From an uncultured Lachnospiraceae bacterium (GTDB lineage: Bacteria; Bacillota; Clostridia; Lachnospirales; Lachnospiraceae), in assembly GCA_910583895.1 (NCBI GenBank), contig CAJTYJ010000040.1, forward strand, positions 1 to 14,743: 14,743 bases of DNA, written 5' to 3'. Made by a program: the position numbers and the translations under genes. The notes beneath the pieces are model-generated. The model ran no database searches, was not told where the DNA came from, and worked only from the letters and a program-made list of their open reading frames with translations. Shown here in pieces: positions 7,037 through 14,396 of the stretch; the first letter of the stretch is position 1, and each line of letters starts with the position of its first letter.

Positions 7037-9448
7037 ATGAGATATGGATATTTTGACGACAAAAACCGGGAGTATGTGATCGACCGGCCGGATACGCCGG
7101 CGCCCTGGGTGAATTATCTGGGTTCCCCGGAATACGGCGCGATCATCTCCAACCATGCCGGCGGCTACAGCTTTGTAAAATCCGGCGCAAACGGGCGGAT
7201 TCTCCGTTATGTTTTTAACAATTTTGACCAGCCGGGAAGATACCTCTATATCCGCGACAATCAGTCCGGGGATTACTGGTCCGCCTCCTGGCAGCCGGTG
7301 GGCAAGGATCTCGCACACTACAAAAGCACCTGCCGCCACGGAATGGGATATACCCGCATGACGGCATGCTATGACGGGATCGAATCCGAAGCCCTCTATT
7401 ATGTTCCCTTTGGAAAAAGTCATGAAGTGTGGGCGCTTTCTGTCACGAACCGTTCGGAGGTCCAAAGGGATCTGACGCTGACCGGTTATGCGGAATTTAC
7501 CAACCACAGCAATTATGAACAGGATCAGGTAAATCTGCAGTATTCGCTGTTCATCTCCAGAACGCAGTTCCAGGGCGACCGGATCATCCAGCAGATTCAC
7601 GGCAACCTGGACGCCCTGTCCGAGCAGGAGCAGATTGATGAGAAAAATGTAACCGAACGATTCTTTGGACTCTCCGGTGCAAACGTGTCCTCCTACTGCG
7701 GAGAGAAGGAACATTTTCTTGGGAAATATCACGGATACGGCGACCCGCAGGGAATCGCGTCCGGGGATCTGGGAAATGTGACCAGCTACAATGAAAATTC
7801 CTGCGGTGCGCTCTCCTGTATCCTCTCCCTGACTCCGGGCGAGACCAGAACCGTCGCCTATGTGCTGGGGGCGGGCGGCGGCTCTGAATCGTCCGCGGTT
7901 CTGAACACTTATACAGACCCGGCAGAACAGACCGCCCGGGAACTGGCAGAGCTGAAAGACGACTGGCAGAAAAAGCTGGACCATCTGAAAGTGGATACCC
8001 CAAGTCCGGAATTCAACACCATGATCAATACCTGGAACGCCTACAACTGTTTCATGACCTTTATCTGGTCCAGAGCTGCCTCCTTCATCTACTGCGGCCT
8101 GCGCAACGGCTACGGCTACCGGGATACCGTACAGGACATTCAGGGAATCATCCATCTTGCGCCGAAGATGGCGGCGGAAAAAATCCGCTTTATGCTCTCG
8201 GCCCAGGTGAGCAATGGGGGCGGTCTCCCGCTTGTAAAATTTACCCACTGTCCGGGACAGGAAGATACCCCGGATGACGCCTCCTACCGGCAGGAAACCG
8301 GCCACCCCGCCTACCGGGCGGATGACGCCTTGTGGCTCTTTCCCACCGTATACAAGTACATCGCAGAGACCGGCGACCTTGCATTTCTAAATGAGATCAT
8401 TCCCTTTGCAGACAAAGAGGAGGCGACGGTCTACGAACATCTGAAACGGGCCGTATCCTTTTCCTTCGCCCACCTCGGGCCTCACGGCATGCCTGCGGGA
8501 CTTTACGCGGACTGGAATGACTGCCTGCGCCTGGGCGCCGACGGAGAGTCGTCTTTTGTGGCCATGCAGTTCTACTATGCTATGACCATTTTAAAAAGAT
8601 TCGCGGAATATAAAGAAGATACAGAGTATGCAGAATATCTGGAAGAAAAACAGGCGGAGACGGGCAAGGCCATGCAAGAGCTGTACTGGGATCAGGACCG
8701 CTTTATCCGCGGATACACCGAAGAGGGCGCGCAGATCGGTGCCGCCAGAGACCCGGAAGCGAATCTGTGGCTCAATCCCCAGAGCTGGGCAGTGATCAGC
8801 GGACTTTCTTCTGACGGACAGTCTGATACGGTGCTTTCCAATGTCTATGAACACTTAAACACCCCCTACGGCGCCCTGCTGATGGACCCGCCCTACCACA
8901 CCCATGCATTCAACGGCGCTCTGGCGGTCATCTATAACCAGGGTACCAAAGAGAATGCCGGCATCTTCTCTCAGTCCCAGGGCTGGCTGGTGCTTGCGGA
9001 AGCCCTGCGCGGACACGGGGACCGCGCCTTTGCCTACTTTATGGAAAATGCGCCCGCCGCCTGGAACGACCGCGCGGAAATCCGCCGTCTGGAGCCTTAT
9101 TGTTACGGCCAGTTCACAGAAGGACGGGCAAGCGTCCATCCGGGGCGTTCCCACGTCCACTGGCTGACCGGAACGGCCTCTACCATGATGGTGGGATGTG
9201 TGGAAGGCATCCTTGGCCTCCGCCCCGACCTGACAGGTATCACGCTGTCTCCGTCGATCCCGAAGGACTGGACCCATCTGGAGATCCGAAAGGATTTCCG
9301 GGGAAAATACCTGCACATCGTGATCGAGAATCCGGACAGGCGGGAGTCCGGATGCGAACGGCTCATCCTGAACGGCCAAGAGATGGACAGCAATCATATC
9401 CCTGCCGATCTCCTTGAGGATGAGAATGAAATCTGCCTGATTCTTTGA
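7037..9448 (+). CDS. GH94 glycoside phosphorylase, cellobiose phosphorylase type, altered phosphate site
   Basis: This is predicted to phosphorolyse a beta-glucoside such as cellobiose in the cytoplasm. The 803-residue length and the N-terminus (YGYFDDKNREYV, then PWVNYLG) are those of cellobiose and chitobiose phosphorylases. Motifs are GYRDTVQD (R362, D363), ADWNDC (D492 to D495, general acid probably D495) and LTGT (T711, G712, phosphate). Tyr633 occupies the place where, as I recall, chitobiose phosphorylase has a Val that makes room for the N-acetyl group, so a glucosyl donor is favoured. Oddly, the motif that reads KENxGIFxH in relatives is KENAGIFSQ here, with Gln646 in place of the phosphate-binding His. 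The enzyme may be less active, use phosphate differently or have another specificity. An AAAGGA site lies 13 nt upstream, a long spacing. It is probably cotranscribed with the first phosphorylase. Confidence 0.9.
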   Translation: MRYGYFDDKNREYVIDRPDTPAPWVNYLGSPEYGAIISNHAGGYSFVKSGANGRILRYVFNNFDQPGRYLYIRDNQSGDYWSASWQPVGKDLAHYKSTCRHGMGYTRMTACYDGIESEALYYVPFGKSHEVWALSVTNRSEVQRDLTLTGYAEFTNHSNYEQDQVNLQYSLFISRTQFQGDRIIQQIHGNLDALSEQEQIDEKNVTERFFGLSGANVSSYCGEKEHFLGKYHGYGDPQGIASGDLGNVTSYNENSCGALSCILSLTPGETRTVAYVLGAGGGSESSAVLNTYTDPAEQTARELAELKDDWQKKLDHLKVDTPSPEFNTMINTWNAYNCFMTFIWSRAASFIYCGLRNGYGYRDTVQDIQGIIHLAPKMAAEKIRFMLSAQVSNGGGLPLVKFTHCPGQEDTPDDASYRQETGHPAYRADDALWLFPTVYKYIAETGDLAFLNEIIPFADKEEATVYEHLKRAVSFSFAHLGPHGMPAGLYADWNDCLRLGADGESSFVAMQFYYAMTILKRFAEYKEDTEYAEYLEEKQAETGKAMQELYWDQDRFIRGYTEEGAQIGAARDPEANLWLNPQSWAVISGLSSDGQSDTVLSNVYEHLNTPYGALLMDPPYHTHAFNGALAVIYNQGTKENAGIFSQSQGWLVLAEALRGHGDRAFAYFMENAPAAWNDRAEIRRLEPYCYGQFTEGRASVHPGRSHVHWLTGTASTMMVGCVEGILGLRPDLTGITLSPSIPKDWTHLEIRKDFRGKYLHIVIENPDRRESGCERLILNGQEMDSNHIPADLLEDENEICLIL

Positions 9449-9477
9449 TTTGTTAAATCATTTTTTCCCAATCAAAT

Positions 9478-9508
9478 GAGGGAGCGCCGCGTTTTACGGC
9501 ACTCCCTC
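9478..9508. terminator. Hairpin terminator between convergent genes
   Basis: GAGGGAGCGCCG (9478-9489) pairs with CGGCACTCCCTC (9497-9508) around a 7-nt loop; there is one mismatch in twelve pairs. It lies 29 bp after the phosphorylase stop and 15 bp from the regulator's stop on the other strand, so it can serve both. T-rich sequence is modest on either side (GTTTCC and ATTTGATT). Confidence 0.75.
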
Positions 9509-9523
9509 GTTTCCTCAGAGCTT

Positions 9524-10306
9524 TTATTCCCCGGACTTGTCCTCCTTCGTCTCCGTCACAATGTCCCACTGAATCGTATGATTCAAATCCCGATATTTTT
9601 TCGGCGTCATCCCCACATATTCCCGAAACTGCTGGATAAAATGACTTTGTGAAGAAAAAGACAATCGATTCGCAATATCAATCATGGAATACTCACTGTA
9701 CTGCAGCAGATTTTTGGCGATCTCGATCTTCTGCCTGCGGATATAGGCGCTGACCGAATCGCCGGTTTCTTTTTTAAACAACCGGGAAAGATAGCTGGCG
9801 GACACCCCCAGCGCTTCAGACAGATCCTCGATGGTGATACGTTCTTTGATATGGGCGTAGATATATTCCTTGCAGAGGCTGATGTGTCTGGAATTGGTAT
9901 CACTCCGGCAGATCTTATACATCTTCTCCGTATAATCCAGCACCATCGCGTCGTGCAGATTCCGCACGCCCTGCACCGTATGTACGTCATCCAGTTGCTG
10001 AATATAGAAATCGCTCATCCGGAACGCCTGCTCCAGCTCCATGCCCTTCTGCTTGCACAGGCGGGTGACCATGGCAGTTGTAATGACAAAATGATATTTT
10101 AAATTCGTAATATGATTACGGGAAAGAATCCCTACTCCATCGCTGTCCAGAAACCGTTCCTGTCTGCAGTTATTTTTAACTGCTTCCACATCACCGCCGG
10201 ATACGGCCTGATAAAACAGATATTCCTCCGTCGGCTGCCTGTGCTCCATCTCATCAAGCTCGTCTTCTGCTTCCAGGAGATTCCATTTGTCCTGATATCC
10301 CATCAT
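9524..10306 (-). CDS. AraC-family transcriptional regulator
   Basis: This DNA-binding regulator is probably the activator for the adjacent beta-glucoside genes. The 260-residue protein has an N-terminal sensing region (about 1-140, including YHFVITTAMVTRLC and MELEQAFRMSDFYI), found in a subgroup of Firmicutes AraC proteins and not the arabinose cupin. The C-terminus carries the AraC double helix-turn-helix: first helix pair about 159-178 (IEDLSEALGVSASYLSRLFK), second about 208-228 (DIANRLSFSSQSHF), and the signature ending GMTPKKYR. There is no receiver domain. The frame starts with two adjacent ATGs (10306 and 10303); the GGAG site at 10311-10314 suits either, and slightly favours 10303. 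It converges on the phosphorylase operon and diverges from the kinase gene, with its own good promoter. The regulatory target is inferred from position. Confidence 0.9.
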   Translation of the reverse strand: MMGYQDKWNLLEAEDELDEMEHRQPTEEYLFYQAVSGGDVEAVKNNCRQERFLDSDGVGILSRNHITNLKYHFVITTAMVTRLCKQKGMELEQAFRMSDFYIQQLDDVHTVQGVRNLHDAMVLDYTEKMYKICRSDTNSRHISLCKEYIYAHIKERITIEDLSEALGVSASYLSRLFKKETGDSVSAYIRRQKIEIAKNLLQYSEYSMIDIANRLSFSSQSHFIQQFREYVGMTPKKYRDLNHTIQWDIVTETKEDKSGE

Positions 10307-10332
10307 ATCCTCTCCGTTCCTGTCTGTAACTT

Positions 10333-10344
10333 CAGAAATTTCTG
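10333..10344. promoter_or_regulatory. 12-bp perfect palindrome in the regulator's leader
   Basis: CAGAAATTTCTG is perfectly self-complementary and lies just downstream of the expected transcription start of the AraC gene. That is a fitting place for an autoregulatory operator. A protein partner cannot be named. Confidence 0.3.
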
Positions 10345-10356
10345 TGCTTCGTTTAA

Positions 10357-10385
10357 AGTATACCGTAAAATACGGATGGTCTCAA
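10357..10385 (-). promoter_or_regulatory. Promoter of the AraC-family regulator gene
   Basis: TTGAGA (10380-10385) and TATACT (10357-10362) are separated by exactly 17 bp on the minus strand. Each matches the vegetative consensus at five of six positions. The spacer contains a short inverted repeat, CCGTA and TACGG. The start would be about 10350, giving a leader of roughly 45 nt. Confidence 0.7.
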
Positions 10386-10554
10386 TACTCTTTTATAAGA
10401 ATATGGACTGGTGTTTCCTGGACATGGCCCAGCAGCGTCCGTCCGGATTTTCCTTCCGTATCTTTCATTCTTCTGGATATTTCTCTGCCAGGATGCGGAT
10501 ATGGATTTTCAATCTCCCATTTTATTAAAACTGCTGCCCAAAAAGGAAAAAAGC

Positions 10555-10583
10555 ATGACAAATCCTCCATAAAATGATATGAT
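10555..10583 (+). promoter_or_regulatory. Promoter of the hybrid histidine kinase gene
   Basis: ATGACA (10555-10560) and TATGAT (10578-10583) are separated by exactly 17 bp, and both match consensus at five of six positions. The -10 covers the ATG at 10579 that would begin a longer reading frame, so that ATG cannot lie in the message. This supports the TTG start at 10621. Confidence 0.65.
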
Positions 10584-10605
10584 AAAAAAAGCAAAACAAA
10601 GCGGG

Positions 10606-10611
10606 AGGAGG
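10606..10611 (+). promoter_or_regulatory. Ribosome binding site that fixes the kinase start at TTG
   Basis: A perfect AGGAGG lies 9 nt before the TTG at 10621. The alternative ATG at 10579 has no ribosome site. Confidence 0.85.
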
Positions 10612-10620
10612 AACCAGACT

Positions 10621-12744
10621 TTGGAAAACCTGATCAAAATAGACCATGATCTTATTGAATACTTATTATCAGCGCTGGACACTCCCGACAAAACATCTGC
10701 GAATGAAAGCAAAGCAGATCTCCCCCAGCTTGGCCCATCCTGCCATCAGGTGGCTTATGAGATCAAAAAATTCATGGACCAGATGCCAGGCGGATTTTTT
10801 ATCTATCATGCGGACGAAGCAGAAGAGATTCTCTATGCCAACAAAGCTCTTCTTCGGATCTTCAATTGTGACACTATGGAAGAATTTCAGGCTCTGACCG
10901 GCAATTCCTTCCGTGGAATCGTACATCCTGAAGATTTAAATGAAGTGGAAAAAAGCATCTGGGAGCAGATTTCCCGCAGCCAGCATGACCTGGACTATGT
11001 GGAATACCGGATTATTCAGAAAGGCGGTGAAGTCCGCTGGGTCGAAGATTATGGCCACTTTATCCGAAGCAAATCTTTTGGCAACATTTTTTATGTCTTT
11101 GTAGGAGACGCCACAGAAAAGAGGAAACGCCAGGAAGCAGAATATCTGCAGCGTCTGGAAGTGATCGAAGGCCTCAGCATCAACTACGATTCCATCTTCT
11201 ATGTGGATCTGGATGCCAATCAGATCCTTCCCTACCGTCTGAGCAGCCGCGCTGCACATCATTTTGAAAAAATACTGTGCACCGGAGATTATGATGCATT
11301 TATAGCGGATTATATAAAAACATGGGTCTGCACAGATGACCGGAAACCCTTAGCCCAGATTCTGGATCCAGCCGAAATCCGCAGACGTCTTTTGGAGAGC
11401 AATACTTTTTATTACAATTTTCGGACCACGGAGAGCGGCGAACTGCAATATCTTCAACTTCGGATTGCCGATGTGGGCAAATCCGGCCATTGCTCCCGTA
11501 TTGTCCTCGGCTCCCGAAGAGTCGATGATGAGATCCGTTATGAGATGGAACAAAAGAAAATCTTTGAAGACGCCTGGAATCAGGCCCGCCTGGCCAATGT
11601 CACAAAGAGTACTTTTCTGTCCAACATGTCCCATGACATGCGGACTCCCTTAAACGCCATCACAGGCTACACGGCCCTTGCAAAAACCCATATCCATAAT
11701 CCGGACAGACTTCTCAAATACCTGGATAAAATCAATATTTCCGGAGAACATCTTCTGCGTCTGATCGATCATATCCTGGAGCTGGCCCGTATCGAATCTG
11801 GTGCGATCGAGGTCACAACATCCATGTGCCGTCTTTCCGATATTCTGAAACGGCTGCAGGAGAATATCCTGCCCAGAGCCAGTGCCAAGCAGATCACTTT
11901 CCAGACAGACCTCTCCAAAACCAAACACGAAGAGATCCTTTGTGACAGCGACAAACTGGTCCAGGTTCTCATCTACCTTTGCGGCAATGCGGTCAAATAC
12001 ACAGAAAACAACGGGCATGTGCTTTTGAAGGTTACCGAAGAACCAGAGCCGTCTTCTGGTTATTCCTTTTATCAGTTCCTGGTTCAGGACGATGGAATCG
12101 GTATAGAAAAAGAAGATCTGGAACGTATCTTTGATCCTTTTGAACGCGTGTCCGACACCACATCCTGCGGCGTCTTCGGCACCGGGCTCGGACTCACCCT
12201 TGCCAGAAATTTTGTTGAAATGATGTCCGGGAACATCGAAGTACAGAGCAGTCCTGGTCATGGCAGCACCTTTACTGTAAGTCTTCGGCTGGCTACCGGA
12301 TCAGAACAACCTGTTCCTTTTCTGGACACAGAGAAGATTGTGAAAGACCTTTTCAGACGCCGAAAAATCCTTTTGGTGGACGACAACGAGCTTAATCTGG
12401 AAATCGAGACTGAACTTTTTCAGGAAATCGGATTTCTGGTGGACACGGCAGAAAATGGACAGGATGCCGTGGATAAGATTCTGCAGGCTGCTCCTGAGGA
12501 GTACGGCCTGATTCTGATGGATATTCAGATGCCGGTCATGAATGGATATGATGCCGCCCGCACCATTCGGCAGTTTGAAGACCCTGCCCGGGCGAATCTC
12601 CCGATCATCGCCTTGTCTGCCAACGCCTTCGACGAAGACCGTCGAATGTCCAAAGCAAGCGGCATGAACGCACACATGGCCAAACCACTGGATATGCAAA
12701 AGCTGTTAGAACTGATTGCTGCCATTATGCAGGAATCCATTTAA
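10621..12744 (+). CDS. Soluble PAS-type hybrid histidine kinase with receiver domain
   Basis: This signalling kinase, 707 residues from the TTG, passes phosphate from a His to its own receiver. Domains in order: a PAS fold (about 50-165; MPGGFFIYHADEAEEILYAN, HPED, VRWVEDYG); a second sensor-like region (about 180-305) of no recognised type; a dimerisation helix with NMSHDMRTP, phosphorylated His338; an ATPase domain with N-box Asn456, DDGIGI (490-495), DPFERV and GTGLGL; and a receiver (about 581-705) with D587, D588, phosphoacceptor D634 and K688. There is no membrane segment, so it senses a cytoplasmic or permeating signal. No DNA-binding output or Hpt domain is present, so the partner is unknown. 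The adjacent AraC protein has no receiver and is not an obvious target. The promoter at 10555-10583 and the AGGAGG site define the start. Confidence 0.92.
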   Translation: MENLIKIDHDLIEYLLSALDTPDKTSANESKADLPQLGPSCHQVAYEIKKFMDQMPGGFFIYHADEAEEILYANKALLRIFNCDTMEEFQALTGNSFRGIVHPEDLNEVEKSIWEQISRSQHDLDYVEYRIIQKGGEVRWVEDYGHFIRSKSFGNIFYVFVGDATEKRKRQEAEYLQRLEVIEGLSINYDSIFYVDLDANQILPYRLSSRAAHHFEKILCTGDYDAFIADYIKTWVCTDDRKPLAQILDPAEIRRRLLESNTFYYNFRTTESGELQYLQLRIADVGKSGHCSRIVLGSRRVDDEIRYEMEQKKIFEDAWNQARLANVTKSTFLSNMSHDMRTPLNAITGYTALAKTHIHNPDRLLKYLDKINISGEHLLRLIDHILELARIESGAIEVTTSMCRLSDILKRLQENILPRASAKQITFQTDLSKTKHEEILCDSDKLVQVLIYLCGNAVKYTENNGHVLLKVTEEPEPSSGYSFYQFLVQDDGIGIEKEDLERIFDPFERVSDTTSCGVFGTGLGLTLARNFVEMMSGNIEVQSSPGHGSTFTVSLRLATGSEQPVPFLDTEKIVKDLFRRRKILLVDDNELNLEIETELFQEIGFLVDTAENGQDAVDKILQAAPEEYGLILMDIQMPVMNGYDAARTIRQFEDPARANLPIIALSANAFDEDRRMSKASGMNAHMAKPLDMQKLLELIAAIMQESI

Positions 12745-12846
12745 GGAGAGGACACTCAGAAAATCTTCTGTTTTCTGCTGTCATTGACTCCGCTTATCAA
12801 AATCTATTCTGTTTCTATACATGGAATTTCTCTCTTTTCAGGAATC

Positions 12847-12887
12847 AGGGGCTAAATCGGCATCAGCCGGCAGCCCCTTCCTTTTTA
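12847..12887 (+). terminator. Terminator after the kinase gene
   Basis: AGGGGCT (12847-12853) pairs with AGCCCCT (12872-12878). An inner stem CGGC/GCCG (12858-12869) stacks inside, and TCCTTTTTATT follows. It lies about 100 bp after the kinase stop. It may also act for the convergent gene ending at 12936, although no T-run follows on that strand. A smaller hairpin (CAGAAAA/TTTTCTG, 12757-12777) lies closer to the stop codon. Confidence 0.75.
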
Positions 12888-12935
12888 TTCCTCTTCTTTT
12901 TTGACCAGAAAAGTGATGACTTTATCAATGATTTC

Positions 12936-14051
12936 TTAGATATTCAGAAATGTTCCTTCCGGTGCCTCTTTCATGACCGGATTGTATTTCAGATCCAAAA
13001 ACGCCTGGAAATTCTTTCGATATGCCTGCTCCAGCTCCGCGCTGTAGCCCACGATCATGTGCGGCTGCTCCTCTCCATAATACCGCAATGCATCTTTCGT
13101 CAAAGATTCAGAAAGGCTTATGTAGATTGATTTTTTATCTGCTGTGTAAAGCTGCATCTGACTCACATAATTTTTTCCGGTACGACGGAAATAATACCCC
13201 CACACCAGATCCTGGTTCTTTACAATCTGCGCCTTCACGCCGCACATATAGACCGTCCACTTTCTGCCAATCCACAGTTCTTTTCCGATGGCGTGAGCGC
13301 CTGTGAAGTCAGCTTCGATCTCACCAATGGAATAGTTGGTGTTTTTCTGCAGATATTTATGAATGTCTTTTTCATATGTTTTCCGGAAGCATCCGATCAG
13401 ACTGCCAATAAACCAGAAAAGGAGAAGGACCACACCGGCCATCAGTGCCCAGAAAAGATAGGGATTTACATTGCCCAGTTTTCCGGTATCCAGGGTATAA
13501 AGGTAAATAATGTCATATTCTCCTTCTTCGATCCCCATCTCCGTCATGGTCTCTGTATAGTACCGCTCCATCTGAGAATCCATCTTTGTCCAGGTACCCA
13601 TCACCCTGACCGGTGCAGGCGGTGCCGTGATCCCGCTTTCGTCATTCAGGAAATTCCAGGTCTCATCCATCTTTTCGTAGAGCATGTCCTGTTTGCTCTT
13701 TTTCATATAGATGCTGTAAAAATACCAGGTGGAAGACTCCGCCCCGTTCTCGTAGGTAGACTGAAATGCTATGTAACTGTTGCCGTTGGTGGATGTGGAG
13801 CGGCTGCCGGAATCCCGAACCGTTGTTGTCGTATGTTCTACATAGTCTGTCAGAAAATACTCGGCATCCAGTACCACTGCTTTTCCTTCATAGGACTCTG
13901 GATCGGCTGTAATATCCATGCCTTTCAGACCAGCGGCCAGCTGAAAGATTGCTCCTTTTGTGGCTGCCAGGATGATGACCATGCCGATCAGCGAAAGCAT
14001 CATCCTCCAAATGTACGTGTTTCTTGCCCGTTTCCTCAGTGTTTCAAACAT
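12936..14051 (-). CDS. Two-helix membrane protein of unknown function
   Basis: I do not know a function for this 371-residue protein. It has a short basic N-terminus, a first membrane helix (about 15-38), an external loop of about 155 residues rich in Ser, Thr and Tyr (for example TTTTVRDSGSRSTSTNG), a second helix (about 197-220), and a cytoplasmic C-terminal domain of 150 residues. It resembles proteins annotated only as a domain of unknown function in Lachnospiraceae (possibly DUF6709, from memory, unsure). The C-terminal domain shares a pattern with the neighbouring 100-residue protein: DLVWGYYFRR, then ADKKS, then IVGYSAELEQAYRKNF. An AAGGAGG site lies 5 to 6 nt before the ATG. It follows the small gene after 20 bp, so the two probably form one operon. 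No signal peptidase site is evident. Confidence 0.8.
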   Translation of the reverse strand: MFETLRKRARNTYIWRMMLSLIGMVIILAATKGAIFQLAAGLKGMDITADPESYEGKAVVLDAEYFLTDYVEHTTTTVRDSGSRSTSTNGNSYIAFQSTYENGAESSTWYFYSIYMKKSKQDMLYEKMDETWNFLNDESGITAPPAPVRVMGTWTKMDSQMERYYTETMTEMGIEEGEYDIIYLYTLDTGKLGNVNPYLFWALMAGVVLLLFWFIGSLIGCFRKTYEKDIHKYLQKNTNYSIGEIEADFTGAHAIGKELWIGRKWTVYMCGVKAQIVKNQDLVWGYYFRRTGKNYVSQMQLYTADKKSIYISLSESLTKDALRYYGEEQPHMIVGYSAELEQAYRKNFQAFLDLKYNPVMKEAPEGTFLNI

Positions 14052-14071
14052 TTTTTCCTCCTTCGTTTTAT

Positions 14072-14374
14072 TTATTCAAACCTTTTTCGGTTTTCCTCTG
14101 TGTATCCCACAGCCAGATCCCTGTTCTCCTTCTGAAGCCGCTCCAGCAGTTCCCGCGCTTCCTGCATGCTCTCAAACTGGAAGACCTCTTTTTTCCCGTT
14201 GCGGTCCATCACAATCACCCTTCCAATCTCAGCATGAAAACTGCTGCAGCACATCTTGGCCGGCAAATCTTCCTGCTGCAGATAGGCCCATACCAGGTCC
14301 GCAATCAAAAGCTCACAGGTATCAAGAAGCTTTCTGTATATAATTTTTCCATTCTCCACCATCACCTTTGCCAT
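14072..14374 (-). CDS. Small cytoplasmic protein, stand-alone version of the neighbour's C-terminal domain
   Basis: This is a 100-residue soluble protein with no known function. It has no signal peptide or membrane helix. Its middle and end (ADLVWAYLQQ, then VMDRNGKKEVFQF, then a helix rich in Glu, Arg and Leu, then AVGYTEENRKRFE) follow the same order and spacing as the C-terminal domain of the next gene. I therefore read it as a paralogous single-domain protein, perhaps a partner or competitor of that domain. An AGGAGG site lies 10 nt before the ATG. The stop is 20 bp before the start of the membrane protein gene, whose ribosome site lies in the gap. No promoter was recognised; the tandem repeats lie directly upstream. 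Confidence 0.75.
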   Translation of the reverse strand: MAKVMVENGKIIYRKLLDTCELLIADLVWAYLQQEDLPAKMCCSSFHAEIGRVIVMDRNGKKEVFQFESMQEARELLERLQKENRDLAVGYTEENRKRFE

Positions 14375-14396
14375 AGACCTTGGTCCTCCTAATTAA

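Noticed and set aside
4300..8305. Long open frames of 328, 501 and 431 codons on the minus strand
   Set aside because: They are antisense to the GH94 genes, have no family-like sequence or ribosome sites, and arise from the biased third positions of the real genes.
10382..10594. 70-codon open frame on the minus strand between the regulator and kinase genes
   Set aside because: It overlaps the kinase promoter and has no ribosome site or known similarity; nothing else gene-like was seen in this 272-bp intergenic region.
13293..14135. 280-codon open frame on the plus strand
   Set aside because: It lies antisense to the membrane protein gene, is Cys- and His-rich without a pattern and spans a gene boundary.
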